Source of the DNA: an uncultured Algibacter sp.
GTDB lineage: Bacteria; Bacteroidota; Bacteroidia; Flavobacteriales; Flavobacteriaceae
DNA length: 64,000 bases
NCBI GenBank assembly: GCA_947502405.1
Contig: CANMZT010000001.1
Span: 310,001 to 374,000 of the forward strand
Direction of reading: 5' to 3'
Below are positions 1 through 9,409 of this stretch, piece after piece (position 1 is the first letter of the stretch; every line of letters begins with the position of its first letter). Both the position numbers and the translations under genes were made by a program. The notes beneath the pieces are model-generated. The model had not been told where the DNA came from. It made no database searches and was given only the letters and a program-made list of their open reading frames with translations.

Positions 1-574
1 TCCTTCAGAAGATTTTGAAATAACTTCTGAAAATTTGGCTCTACATCCTGAATTACTGAAATTCGATAAACTCTATCAGTCGGTAGAGCAATCCGAATTA
101 TTAAACCAAAAAGAAAGCAGTCCTATGATTGGTTTCGGATTAGATTATATCAATGTTGATAAACGTCCTAACATGGATTTTAGTGACAATGGAAAAGATA
201 TAATCATGCCAATGGTATCCCTATCTATCCCTGTATTCAATAATAAGTACAAATCCCAAACCAAACAAAATGAGTTGCAACAGCAAGAGATTTTGGCACA
301 AAAACAAGAGCGCACAAATACTTTAGAAACACTATTAGATAAAGCAGTAAACGATAAGGTTTCAGCAAGAATAAGTTATGCAACCCAAACGAAGAACTTA
401 AAGCAAGCTAAAGATGCTGAAGAGATTCTTATTAAAAATTACGAAACAGGAACGATTGATTTTAATGATGTACTGGACATACAAGAATTGCAATTGAAGT
501 TTCAAATGAATCAAATTGAGTCTGTTAAAACCTACTATGTGCAAACCACAATTATTAATTATTTAATTCAGTAA
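1..574 (+). CDS. TolC/CusC-type outer-membrane factor, C-terminal part
   Basis: The frame is open to the left edge of the window, so this is the end of a longer gene. The visible 190 residues show the alternating coiled-coil pattern of the TolC family: a beta-strand stretch (VSLSIPVFNN) and then long helices rich in Gln, Glu and Lys. The stop is three bases before the multicopper oxidase start, so the two are co-transcribed. By position it is probably the outer-membrane channel of the CusB-like adaptor encoded at 9399-11177. The matching CusA pump is not in the window and may lie further left. Confidence 0.8.
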   Translation, partial: PSEDFEITSENLALHPELLKFDKLYQSVEQSELLNQKESSPMIGFGLDYINVDKRPNMDFSDNGKDIIMPMVSLSIPVFNNKYKSQTKQNELQQQEILAQKQERTNTLETLLDKAVNDKVSARISYATQTKNLKQAKDAEEILIKNYETGTIDFNDVLDIQELQLKFQMNQIESVKTYYVQTTIINYLIQ

Positions 575-577
575 ACA

Positions 578-2920
578 ATGAAAACAGTTAACATAATTAT
601 ATTCTTATTCTTAACGTCAACTGTATTTGCCCAAGTCGGGACAAATGGAAATGACAGAAAAGAAGAAGGAAGAAACATAAAAGAATATAACCTCACTATA
701 GAAGAAAATGAATTAACGCTCGCAGGAGTTACAGCCAATGGTATGACAATAAACGGGAGTGTGCCTGGTCCTACATTAGAATTTAATGAAGGCGACCTTG
801 CCATAATTAATGTTACCAATAAAATGGATGAAGAAACCTCTGTGCATTGGCACGGGTTAATACTTCCTAATTTTTATGATGGTGTACCATATTTAACCAC
901 GCCACCAATAAAACCAAATACAACATTTCAATATAGAATTCCTATTAACCAATCTGGTACGTATTGGTATCACTCACATACTATGTTACAAGAGCAGAAA
1001 GGAGTTTACGGTTCAATAGTTATTCAGCCTAAAGAGAAAACATTTGAATATGACACAGATTTAGTCGTAGTACTTTCTGATTGGACAAATGAAAAACCAA
1101 TGAACGTATTGCGTAACCTTAAAAGAGGAAACGAGTGGTATCAAGTTAAAAAAGGTACAGCAGTTCCATTAAGCAGAGTTATAAAAGAAGGTGCATTAGG
1201 TGCGCAATTTAAGTTTTGGCGCGATAGAATGGAAGGCGCAGATATTGCAGATATTTATTACCCTGCATTTCTTTCTAATGGTAAAAAACTTGCAGAATAT
1301 CCAAAGTTTAAACCTGGAGAAAAAGTAAGACTTCGGTTTATCAACGCCTCTGCCTCTACTTATTACTGGATAGATTTTGGAGCAGGTAATGCTACAGTCG
1401 TTTCAAGTGATGGTGTCGATGTCACACCAGTCAATAAAAGTAGGTTTCTCTTTGGTATAGCAGAAACCTATGATGTCATAGTTACGATACCAAACGGTAC
1501 ATTAGAGGTAACTGCAACCGCACAAGATGGGTCGGGCTACACATCAATTCGTTTGGGTACTGGAAAACTTTTTCCTGCAACTGTAATAGATAGACCAGAC
1601 AAAGTAGCAATGATGAAGCAAATGGCAAAAATGGATATGAAAATGGGAGCACCTGCAATGGCAGGTAATCAAAAGAAAAACACACCTAAAGCTTTAATGG
1701 AAAAGTATGGAATGAAGATGGATATGAAAGACGGCAACATGAAAATGGAGATGAACAATAAGATGTCGATGAAAGATGGTAAGATGAATGACCAAATGGA
1801 TATGAAGATGAATGATAAGTATAAGATGGAAATGAAAAAAGACTCAATGCCTATGAAACATGACATGTCTATGATGCAAAAAGATAGCACTTCGTTTGAT
1901 TATGATGCACGTAAAACATATTTCAACTATGACTTTTTAAAGGCAAAAGAAAATACTACTTATAAGGAAGATATACCCGTAACTGACATTTTACTCAATC
2001 TAACTGGTAATATGCAACGCTATGTCTGGAGTATAAATGGTGTGCCATTATCCGAAACCGATAAAATTAAAATTAAAAGTGGAGAGGTTACAAGAATAAC
2101 CTTAAATAACTTAACAATGATGCACCACCCAATGCATCTTCACGGTCACTATTTCAGGGTTATTAATGAAAACGGAGAACGCTCGCCATTAAAACATACA
2201 GTTAACGTGCCACCAATGCAAAAAGTAGTTATTGAATTTTATAACGAAGAATATGGCGATTGGTTTTTTCATTGTCACGTATTATATCATATGATGGGTG
2301 GTATGGCAAGGGTATTTAGTTATGACACACCGAGAGATCAAAGAATGGAAGCATATCCAGTTCAAAAACTCATCAATGAAACTGACCATTATTATTCTTG
2401 GGGAAGGGCTCGTGCAGGTTCAAATTTCACAGAATTAAACCTTATGTCCAGTAATATTAGAAATGAATTTAGTTTAAGAACCGAATTGGATTATAATAAA
2501 AATCTTGAAGCAGAAGTAAATTATAACCGATACTTAAATGATTGGGTACGTGTTTATGCAGGTATAAACACCGAAACATCAACACCAGATTCTTATGACA
2601 CGTTTAATACCGTAGGATTAGTTGGCGTTAAATATTTCACACCATATAGATTTAATGTAGATGTTAGCATGGACCATCAACTGCGTCCTAGAATTCGCTT
2701 AGATAGAGAGCTTCTACTTTTTCCAAGATTTTTTATAGAAGGCGAATATGAATATAGAGCTGACTTTGGTTGGGTCAATAATTTGGAGAATAATAATTCA
2801 TACGAAGGCGAAACCCAATGGTTGGTTGGAGCCTCTTATATTTTATCACGAAATTTTTCAATACAAGGAAACTATAACAACCGATATGGTTGGGGTGGCG
2901 GACTTTTGGTAAGATTTTAA
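578..2920 (+). CDS. Multicopper oxidase (CopA/PcoA type) fused to a CopB-like outer-membrane barrel
   Basis: A secreted cuprous oxidase is expected to convert Cu(I) to less toxic Cu(II) in the periplasm. A signal peptide (residues 1-19) precedes three cupredoxin domains. Copper ligands are visible: HWH at 90-92, HSH at 132-134, HPMHLHGH near 516-522 and the HCH cluster near 565. Residues of about 345-435 form a very Met/Asp/Lys-rich linker full of MxM motifs, typical of Cu(I) binding. Unusually, the protein continues for about 185 residues with a beta-barrel-like segment ending in Phe (GGGLLVRF), resembling CopB, which is normally a separate protein. The fusion would tether the oxidase to the outer membrane. 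The gene lies between an OMF gene and a DUF3347 gene. Confidence 0.9.
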   Translation: MKTVNIIIFLFLTSTVFAQVGTNGNDRKEEGRNIKEYNLTIEENELTLAGVTANGMTINGSVPGPTLEFNEGDLAIINVTNKMDEETSVHWHGLILPNFYDGVPYLTTPPIKPNTTFQYRIPINQSGTYWYHSHTMLQEQKGVYGSIVIQPKEKTFEYDTDLVVVLSDWTNEKPMNVLRNLKRGNEWYQVKKGTAVPLSRVIKEGALGAQFKFWRDRMEGADIADIYYPAFLSNGKKLAEYPKFKPGEKVRLRFINASASTYYWIDFGAGNATVVSSDGVDVTPVNKSRFLFGIAETYDVIVTIPNGTLEVTATAQDGSGYTSIRLGTGKLFPATVIDRPDKVAMMKQMAKMDMKMGAPAMAGNQKKNTPKALMEKYGMKMDMKDGNMKMEMNNKMSMKDGKMNDQMDMKMNDKYKMEMKKDSMPMKHDMSMMQKDSTSFDYDARKTYFNYDFLKAKENTTYKEDIPVTDILLNLTGNMQRYVWSINGVPLSETDKIKIKSGEVTRITLNNLTMMHHPMHLHGHYFRVINENGERSPLKHTVNVPPMQKVVIEFYNEEYGDWFFHCHVLYHMMGGMARVFSYDTPRDQRMEAYPVQKLINETDHYYSWGRARAGSNFTELNLMSSNIRNEFSLRTELDYNKNLEAEVNYNRYLNDWVRVYAGINTETSTPDSYDTFNTVGLVGVKYFTPYRFNVDVSMDHQLRPRIRLDRELLLFPRFFIEGEYEYRADFGWVNNLENNNSYEGETQWLVGASYILSRNFSIQGNYNNRYGWGGGLLVRF

Positions 2921-2944
2921 ACAATTAACATAAATAACAAAACA

Positions 2945-3553
2945 ATGAAAAACTTAAAAGTAACAACTGGAATTTTAGCAATGGCATTTTTAACATTAAC
3001 AGCAATGTCTTGCAAAGACGCAAAAAAAGAACATAACTACGATGAAGGTCATAATACAGAAATGAATCACGACAATAGCGATGGTCATCACGATAGTGAT
3101 AAAAAAGAAATGGCAATGAATAGCAATCAAGACGGGAATGCCGAAATGATACTTAAAGATTATTTTAATCTAAAAGATGCTTTAGTTTCTGATGATGAAG
3201 CAAAAGCAAAAGAGTTTGGCGCAGTAATGAAAAAAAGTTTAGAAATTTTAGCTATTTCTAAATATACAGAGGAGCAACAAACAGAATTAAAAGAGATTAT
3301 TGAAGATGCAGTAGAACACGCAGAACATATTTCAGAAAGTCCAATAGCACATCAACGCGAACATTTTAAAATTTTAAGTAAAGATGTAACAGATTTGGTC
3401 GTCATTACAGGAACAGCAAATACTTTATACGAGCAGTTTTGCCCAATGTACGATAAAGGTAGTGCTTGGTTAAGTAAAAGCGAAGAAGTGCGTAACCCGT
3501 ATTACGGAAGTAGAATGCTAAAATGTGGTAAAGTACAGAAAGAGATTAACTAA
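2945..3553 (+). CDS. DUF3347 lipoprotein with His-rich N-terminus
   Basis: The protein has 202 residues. A lipoprotein signal ends at Cys23 (TAMSCKD) and is followed by a His/Asp/Asn/Met-rich stretch (about 30-60) suited to metal binding. The rest matches the DUF3347 pattern: YFNLKDAL near the start, then QREHF, and the conserved ending FCPMY...AWLS...NPYYG...MLKCG. DUF3347 proteins in this phylum are found with copper and cation efflux genes; their biochemical role is not established. The same domain ends the CusB-like adaptor at 9399-11177. The stop is directly followed by the next start. Confidence 0.85.
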   Translation: MKNLKVTTGILAMAFLTLTAMSCKDAKKEHNYDEGHNTEMNHDNSDGHHDSDKKEMAMNSNQDGNAEMILKDYFNLKDALVSDDEAKAKEFGAVMKKSLEILAISKYTEEQQTELKEIIEDAVEHAEHISESPIAHQREHFKILSKDVTDLVVITGTANTLYEQFCPMYDKGSAWLSKSEEVRNPYYGSRMLKCGKVQKEIN

Positions 3554-4000
3554 ATGAAAATTGTAAAAAAAATAGTGTTGGTTTTATTAGTTGCTTTTGT
3601 GGGAATACAATTTATTCCCACAGAACGCAACCAAAGCGATATTGTTCCAGTAACCGATTTTATGTTAGTTAACAAAGTTCCAAATAACATAAAAAGCAAG
3701 TTACAAGTGTCTTGTTATGACTGCCATAGCAACAACACAAATTATCCTTGGTATAACAAAATACAACCCGTTGCTTGGTTTTTAGAAGATCATATCAAGC
3801 AAGGTAAGGCTGAACTTAATTTTAGTGCATGGGATTCTTTATCAAACCGAAGAAAATCAAGCAAAATTCGGTCAATAATTAAACAAATTGAAAGTAATGA
3901 AATGCCACTTTCCTCGTACACTAAAATTCATAGTGATGCAAAATTTTCTGAAAATGATAGAAATGAAATCATAGTTTGGATAGATAGCCTAATTAAATAG
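3554..4000 (+). CDS. Haem-binding-domain protein (single CxxCH)
   Basis: A short membrane-anchored periplasmic protein of 148 residues. An N-terminal hydrophobic helix (about 5-20) is followed by CYDCHSN, a CxxCH c-type haem attachment motif, and the downstream pattern NYPWYNKIQPVAWFLEDH typical of the Haem_bd family. The ATG directly abuts the stop of the DUF3347 gene, which indicates translational coupling. A role in electron transfer to or from the copper oxidase is possible but is an inference from position only. Confidence 0.8.
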   Translation: MKIVKKIVLVLLVAFVGIQFIPTERNQSDIVPVTDFMLVNKVPNNIKSKLQVSCYDCHSNNTNYPWYNKIQPVAWFLEDHIKQGKAELNFSAWDSLSNRRKSSKIRSIIKQIESNEMPLSSYTKIHSDAKFSENDRNEIIVWIDSLIK

Positions 4001-4011
4001 TATAAAATAAT

Positions 4012-4983
4012 ATGGATAGTTTAACACAAGCAGCATTAGGAGCAGCAATTGGCGAAGTAATTCTTGGTCGAAAAATAGGATACAAAGGCGCAGTAATTGG
4101 TGCTATTATCGCTACTATTCCAGATCTCGATGTTGTTTTGATTCCATTTTATTCATCACTAGAACGAATAAGTATTCATAGAGGTTTCAGTCATTCCATT
4201 TTGTTTAGTTTAATAGGCTCAATTTTAATAGCTTTTATATTAACAAAACTAAAGTGGACAAAGCAAATTTCTTATGTAAGACTTTTAATTTTTTGTTGGC
4301 TTGCTCTATTTACACATATGCTATTAGATGCATTTACAACCTATGGCACTCAGCTATTGTTGCCTTTTTCCAATTATCGAGTAAGCTTCGATAGTATTAA
4401 TATAGTTGACCCTTTTTACACTTTGCCTTTATTATTAGGTTTAATTTTAAGCCTTACATACTTCAGAAATAAAGACTCAAGAAGTTTATATAGTAAGATT
4501 GGAATAGCTATTAGCTCTTTGTATTTAATATTAACTTTAGGAATTAAATCTTATGTAAATCAAAAGTTTGATGAAGTACTAACTTCACAAGGAATTGAAT
4601 ATAATTCACTACTAACCGTTCCAGTTAAAATTGGGAGTATCAGTTGGTATGGCGTTGCTAAAACTAATAATAGTTTATTTATTGGTAGGTACAATAACCT
4701 TTCGCCAAATCTAATACTATTTACGGAGTTCCCAATTAACAATCATTTGTTGAATGATATTCCTACTGAAATATCCTCAACTTTAAAATGGTTTTCCAAG
4801 GATTTTTATACAGTTGCAGAAAGTAACGGAAAATTACGATTGTACAATATGCAATGCGATATGCAAGGCATTCGTACTTACGGAAATTACAAAGCACCAA
4901 CAGCTTTTTATTTTGAAATCACACCGCTTTCAAATGGAAAATATGATTTAACAACAGGAATGCACAAAAAAGCATCAAAATGA
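4012..4983 (+). CDS. YdjM/DUF457-type membrane-bound metal-dependent hydrolase
   Basis: A 323-residue polytopic membrane protein. The N-terminus MDSLTQAALGAAIGE, followed by DLD, HRGFSHS and HMLLDAFTTYG, matches the YdjM family, whose conserved His and Asp residues are proposed to bind a metal. Several membrane segments lie in the first 180 residues, followed by a soluble tail. The natural substrate of the family is not known to me. Its stop codon overlaps an ATG (4980-4982) that begins a remnant copy of the copA start, so this gene was probably once directly upstream of copA. Confidence 0.8.
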   Translation: MDSLTQAALGAAIGEVILGRKIGYKGAVIGAIIATIPDLDVVLIPFYSSLERISIHRGFSHSILFSLIGSILIAFILTKLKWTKQISYVRLLIFCWLALFTHMLLDAFTTYGTQLLLPFSNYRVSFDSINIVDPFYTLPLLLGLILSLTYFRNKDSRSLYSKIGIAISSLYLILTLGIKSYVNQKFDEVLTSQGIEYNSLLTVPVKIGSISWYGVAKTNNSLFIGRYNNLSPNLILFTEFPINNHLLNDIPTEISSTLKWFSKDFYTVAESNGKLRLYNMQCDMQGIRTYGNYKAPTAFYFEITPLSNGKYDLTTGMHKKASK

Positions 4984-5015
4984 AACATACTTATCACATA
5001 GCTTTCAGTAATTAA
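4980..5015 (+). pseudogene. Remnant of the copA 5' end (MKHTYHI copy)
   Basis: The ATGA overlap at the end of the YdjM-like gene opens an 11-codon frame, MKHTYHIAFSN then stop. Its first 21 bases match the first 21 bases of copA at 6410-6430 with one mismatch (ACT versus ACA, both Thr). After that the similarity ends, where copA continues with HGMTCNGC. The simplest reading is that the permease gene at 5032-6393 was inserted at the copA start, leaving a short duplicate upstream. It is too short to be functional as a protein, though it could affect ribosome re-initiation. Confidence 0.7.
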
Positions 5016-5031
5016 ATTAAAAAACTACTTT

Positions 5032-6393
5032 ATGAAAATATCAAAAATAAATAATCAAAAACTCTCATTATTAGGCTCAATATCATTAGGTACTGGTGTA
5101 ATGATTGGTGCAGGAATTTTTGTGCTAATGGGCCAAATTGCTGAATTAGTTGGCGATTTATTTCCTATTGCATTTATTGCAGGTGCTTTAGTAGTTGGCT
5201 TTAGTTCTTATTCTTATGTAAAGTTTTCAAATACGTACCCTTCTTCTGGTGGTGTTGCAAAATTCCTAACAAAAGCATATGGTCCTGGTACACTAGCAGG
5301 TTCTTATTCTTTACTAATGTACGTGTCAATGGTAGTTGCTGAAAGTTTAGTGGCTGGTACTTTTGGTGCTTATACCTTACGCCTTTTTCCAAAAGAATAT
5401 GCTGGATATGCTTCTGTATTAGGTGTGTTTCTTATAGTGCTGGCATATATTATAAACATATCTGGAAACAAAATTATTGAAGCAACAGCAACTTTAACAG
5501 CTATTATAAAAGTTATAGGTATCGCTTTATTAGCAATTTCAGGTTTGGTAATTTCAGGTTTGCCAACTATCACAGGAAACTTTATTACTACTAATAGTCA
5601 AACTTTACCAGATGGTTTTGGTTTTATAGCTGCATTAGCTTTGGCAATTCTAGCATATAAAGGGTTTACAACAATAACTAATCAAGGAGGAGATATAAAA
5701 AACCCTCATAAAAATGTAGGACGTTCCATTATTATTTCAATTGTTGTTTGCACAATTATCTATGTTATTTTGGCATTATCAGTTTCAGGAGCGTTAACTA
5801 TTGAAGAAATTATTATAGCTAAAGATTATGCTTTAGCTGCTGCAGCAAAGCCAGTATTTGGAGAATGGGGTTCTATATTGACTATTTTTCTTGCCATTAT
5901 AGCAACTGTTTCTGGTGTAATAGCCAGCGTATATTCTGCTTCAAGAATGTTAGGAATGTTAGGTAATATGAAACAAGTTCCTAATCTAAATCGCATCAAA
6001 AAACTTAAAAACCCTTCTTTGATTTTTACAGTTTCTTTGGCAATTCTCTTAACTATTTTGTTCGACTTAACTCGAATAGCTTCCATTGGTGCTATTTTTT
6101 ATTTAATAATGGATATAGCTATTCATTGGGGTCTTTTTAGACGTCTGAAAAAAGAAGTAAAATTCAATCCAATTATTCCAATTATTCCAATTATTGCCAT
6201 ACTAATGGATGTAATTATTTTGGGTGCATTTATTTATATGAAATATCTAAATGATCCTTTTGTACTTATAGTGTCAGCAATTGGAATTGTTCTCATTTTT
6301 CTTTCTCAATATATTTTTATGAAATCTCATACTGATGAAGATGGAAATATGCATATGGGAATGGATATGGATGAACATAAAATGATGAAATAA
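5032..6393 (+). CDS. APC-superfamily amino acid permease with Met/His-rich tail
   Basis: A 453-residue protein with about 12 hydrophobic segments. The N-terminal signature LGTGVMIGAGIFVLMG, and then PSSGGVAKFLTKAYGP, is typical of amino acid/polyamine/organocation transporters. The last 23 residues are hydrophilic and contain HMGMDMDEHKMMK, a Met/His-rich tail of the kind expected for copper binding and like those of its neighbours. The substrate cannot be told from sequence. It interrupts the YdjM-copA arrangement (remnant at 4980), suggesting later insertion into the copper operon. Confidence 0.85.
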   Translation: MKISKINNQKLSLLGSISLGTGVMIGAGIFVLMGQIAELVGDLFPIAFIAGALVVGFSSYSYVKFSNTYPSSGGVAKFLTKAYGPGTLAGSYSLLMYVSMVVAESLVAGTFGAYTLRLFPKEYAGYASVLGVFLIVLAYIINISGNKIIEATATLTAIIKVIGIALLAISGLVISGLPTITGNFITTNSQTLPDGFGFIAALALAILAYKGFTTITNQGGDIKNPHKNVGRSIIISIVVCTIIYVILALSVSGALTIEEIIIAKDYALAAAAKPVFGEWGSILTIFLAIIATVSGVIASVYSASRMLGMLGNMKQVPNLNRIKKLKNPSLIFTVSLAILLTILFDLTRIASIGAIFYLIMDIAIHWGLFRRLKKEVKFNPIIPIIPIIAILMDVIILGAFIYMKYLNDPFVLIVSAIGIVLIFLSQYIFMKSHTDEDGNMHMGMDMDEHKMMK

Positions 6394-6409
6394 TTTAAAA
6401 TATAAAAAA

Positions 6410-8908
6410 ATGAAACATACATATCACATACACGGAATGACTTGCAACGGTTGTCGCAGTCACGTAGAAGAAACACTTTCAAAAGTGGAAGGTGTTTCAA
6501 AGGCTTCTGTTGATTTAGAAAAAGCAGAAGCAACAATAGAAATGGAATCTCATATTCCAATAGAAAAGTTTCAAGAAGCTTTAGAAAATGATGGTAGAAA
6601 ATATAGTATTCATAAAGCAGGAGAGCATCATCATACCAAAGTAGAAAAGGAAAAACAACCAAAAGGAAAAGGCACAGGTACGTTTTATTGTCCTATGCAT
6701 TGCGAAGGCGAAAAAACTTATGACAAACCAGGCGATTGTCCTGTCTGCGGCATGGATTTAGTCGAAGAACAAAATCTATCCACAACTTCAGCAGAACAAT
6801 GGACGTGTCCTATGCATCCAGAAATAATAAAAGATGAAGCAGGTGCTTGTCCTAAATGCGGAATGGATTTAGTGCCAATGGAAGCAGATAGTTCAGCGGA
6901 AGAGAAGACCTATAAAAAATTATTAAAGAAGTTTAAGATTGCAGTAATATTCACATTGCCAATTTTCTTAATCGCAATGAGCGAAATGTTGACCAATAAT
7001 CCATTGTATGACATCATGGAACAAAAATATTGGAATTGGATTCAATTCGCATTATCAATTCCTGTCGTGTTTTATGCAACATGGATGTTCTTTGAACGTG
7101 CCTATAAAAGTATAAAAACCTGGAATCTTAATATGTTCACACTTATTGGAATAGGTGCTGGTGTAGCTTGGTTATTTAGTATTTTTGGTATGTTTTTTCC
7201 AGATATTTTTCCAAGTCAGTTCAAAACGGAATCTGGAGCAGTACACGTTTATTTTGAAGCAGCAACCGTCATTCTAACATTGGTGCTTTTAGGTCAACTT
7301 TTAGAAGCTCGTGCGCATAGTAAAACCAATTCAGCAGTAAAAGAATTATTAAAGTTAGCACCCAATAAAGCTATTAAAATAGTAGATGGCGAAGATGTTG
7401 AAGTAACCATCGATGCTATTGAATTAAATGATATTCTAAAAGTAAAACCAGGCGATAAGATTCCTGTGGATGGTTCGATAACAGAAGGAGATACAACCAT
7501 TGATGAGTCAATGATTACTGGAGAGCCAATTCCTGTTAATAAAACAGTAAATGATAAAGTAAGTAGCGGAACAATAAACGGCAACCAATCTTTTTTAATG
7601 AAAGCTGAAAAAGTGGGGAGTGATACGCTACTCTCTCAAATCATCCATATGGTTAACAATGCCAGTAGGAGTCGTGCGCCAATTCAAAATTTAGCCGATA
7701 AAGTATCAGGTTATTTCGTGCCTGTTGTGGTCATTATCTCTTTACTAACTTTTGCGGTTTGGGCAATTTGGGGACCAGAACCAGTTTATGTTTATGCCTT
7801 TGTAAATGCTATTGCTGTTTTAATAATAGCTTGTCCTTGTGCGTTGGGGTTAGCAACACCTATGTCTGTAATGGTTGGTGTTGGTAAAGGTGCTCAAAAT
7901 GGTGTATTAATTAAAAATGCTGAAGCACTTGAAAAAATGGATAAGGTTACGACACTAATTGTAGACAAAACAGGAACTATTACTGAAGGAAAACCAACCG
8001 TTGAAACAGTAGGTTCTTTTGATGCTGATTTTAGCGAAAGTGACATTCTGGAATATATTGTTTCGTTGAACAAAAACAGCGAACATCCATTGGCAGAAGC
8101 TACCGTTAAATATGGAAAAGAACAAAACGCTGAAATTTTAAAATCAGAAGCATTTAGTGCAGTTACAGGTAAAGGTGTAGAAGCTACCATTAATAATAAA
8201 AAGGTGGCATTAGGAAATCCTAAGATGATGGATTATGCTAAGGCTGAGATAACCTTGCAGATGGAAGAAGCAGCTAAAGTTTATCAGAAACAGGGAAAAA
8301 CAGTTTCTTATTTATCGATAGATAAAAAGGTTACTGGTTATGTAGTAATAGGCGATAAAATTAAGGAAACTAGCGCCAAAGCCATCAAGGAACTTCAAGA
8401 CAAGGGTATTGAAGTCATTATGTTAACAGGCGATAATCACGACACAGCACAAGCAGTAGCAACAGAACTAAATCTTACAGATTTTAAAGCAAGTATGTTG
8501 CCTGAGGACAAACTTAAAGAAGTAGAAAAACTACAAGAAAGAGGAAAGGTTGTTGCTATGGCAGGCGATGGTATTAATGACGCACCAGCACTTGCTAAAA
8601 GTGATGTAGGTGTCGCAATGGGTACAGGAACAGATGTAGCTATAGAAAGTGCTATGATAACCTTGGTAAAAGGCGATTTGCACGGTATTGTAAAAGCCAG
8701 AAATTTAAGCCATGCTGTAATGAAAAACATTAAACAGAATCTGTTTTTCGCACTTATCTATAATACATTAGGTGTGCCGATTGCAGCAGGTGTTTTGTTC
8801 CCATTCTTCGGGATTTTACTCTCGCCTATGATTGCAGCATTAGCAATGAGTTTTAGCTCTGTTTCAGTTATAGCTAACGCATTAAGATTAAGAACAATTA
8901 AAGTTTAA
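6410..8908 (+). CDS. copA: Copper-exporting P1B-type ATPase
   Basis: An inner-membrane pump exporting Cu(I) to the periplasm using ATP. Domain order: N-terminal HMA domain with GMTCNGC (Cys12, Cys15); two heavy-metal-binding (HMBD/YHS-like) zinc-ribbon-like motifs at about 90-118 and 130-157 (YCPMH...CPVCGMDL and WTCPMH...CPKCGMDL); membrane segments; TGEP actuator loop; the CPC transport motif at 475-477; the phosphorylated Asp519 in DKTGT; and GDGIND near the C-terminus. At 832 residues it is full length for HMBD-containing copper ATPases. It sits in a tight run with the permease upstream and the DUF305 protein downstream. Confidence 0.95.
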   Translation: MKHTYHIHGMTCNGCRSHVEETLSKVEGVSKASVDLEKAEATIEMESHIPIEKFQEALENDGRKYSIHKAGEHHHTKVEKEKQPKGKGTGTFYCPMHCEGEKTYDKPGDCPVCGMDLVEEQNLSTTSAEQWTCPMHPEIIKDEAGACPKCGMDLVPMEADSSAEEKTYKKLLKKFKIAVIFTLPIFLIAMSEMLTNNPLYDIMEQKYWNWIQFALSIPVVFYATWMFFERAYKSIKTWNLNMFTLIGIGAGVAWLFSIFGMFFPDIFPSQFKTESGAVHVYFEAATVILTLVLLGQLLEARAHSKTNSAVKELLKLAPNKAIKIVDGEDVEVTIDAIELNDILKVKPGDKIPVDGSITEGDTTIDESMITGEPIPVNKTVNDKVSSGTINGNQSFLMKAEKVGSDTLLSQIIHMVNNASRSRAPIQNLADKVSGYFVPVVVIISLLTFAVWAIWGPEPVYVYAFVNAIAVLIIACPCALGLATPMSVMVGVGKGAQNGVLIKNAEALEKMDKVTTLIVDKTGTITEGKPTVETVGSFDADFSESDILEYIVSLNKNSEHPLAEATVKYGKEQNAEILKSEAFSAVTGKGVEATINNKKVALGNPKMMDYAKAEITLQMEEAAKVYQKQGKTVSYLSIDKKVTGYVVIGDKIKETSAKAIKELQDKGIEVIMLTGDNHDTAQAVATELNLTDFKASMLPEDKLKEVEKLQERGKVVAMAGDGINDAPALAKSDVGVAMGTGTDVAIESAMITLVKGDLHGIVKARNLSHAVMKNIKQNLFFALIYNTLGVPIAAGVLFPFFGILLSPMIAALAMSFSSVSVIANALRLRTIKV

Positions 8909-8926
8909 CTATAAAATCAAATAATT

Positions 8927-9409
8927 ATGGAAAATTCAAATCAACACTCAAATAAAGGAAACTATAAAACATTTTTTTTAATGTTAGGGTTGTCATTTAT
9001 AGCAATGTATATAACCATGTACTTAAATACCTATGCCATAGACCATGTATATTTCAGCTTGACTCGCTTTTATATGGTTTGCTTAGGGATTTCAACGATG
9101 GCAGTTATTATGCTATTATTCATGCTGAAAATGTATAAAAACAAAAAGAAGAATATAGCAATACTTATAGGAAGCCTAGTGCTTTTTGTAAGTGCATTAG
9201 GATTAGTTAGAGCACAAGCACCAATTGTAGGAGATGTGCTTTGGTTAAAAGGGATGATTCCTCATCATTCTATTGCCATACTAACAAGTGAACGAGCAGA
9301 TATTCAAGACCCAGAAGTCAAAAAATTAGCAAATGCTATTATTGAAGCGCAACGTAAGGAAATAGAAGAAATGAAAGCAATGATAAAACGATTAGAAAAT
9401 GAAAAATAA
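8927..9409 (+). CDS. DUF305 membrane protein
   Basis: A 160-residue protein with three predicted membrane helices (about 15-35, 45-67 and 75-93) followed by a DUF305 domain. The MIPHHSIAI motif and the helical tail (ADIQDPEVKKLANAIIEAQRKEI) are the family hallmarks; the paired His and Met residues are thought to bind metal. DUF305 proteins are common beside copper ATPases and oxidases, but the function is not defined. Its 3' end overlaps the next gene by 11 bp. Confidence 0.88.
   Translation: MENSNQHSNKGNYKTFFLMLGLSFIAMYITMYLNTYAIDHVYFSLTRFYMVCLGISTMAVIMLLFMLKMYKNKKKNIAILIGSLVLFVSALGLVRAQAPIVGDVLWLKGMIPHHSIAILTSERADIQDPEVKKLANAIIEAQRKEIEEMKAMIKRLENEK

Noticed and set aside
1610-1880. Low-complexity Met/Lys/Asp stretch as an inserted repeat element
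   Set aside because: It stays in frame, has no terminal repeats and fits a copper-binding linker.
1669-1890. Minus-strand ORF over the Met-rich part of the multicopper oxidase
   Set aside because: It is the complement of ATG/AAA-rich codons; the plus frame is clearly the gene.
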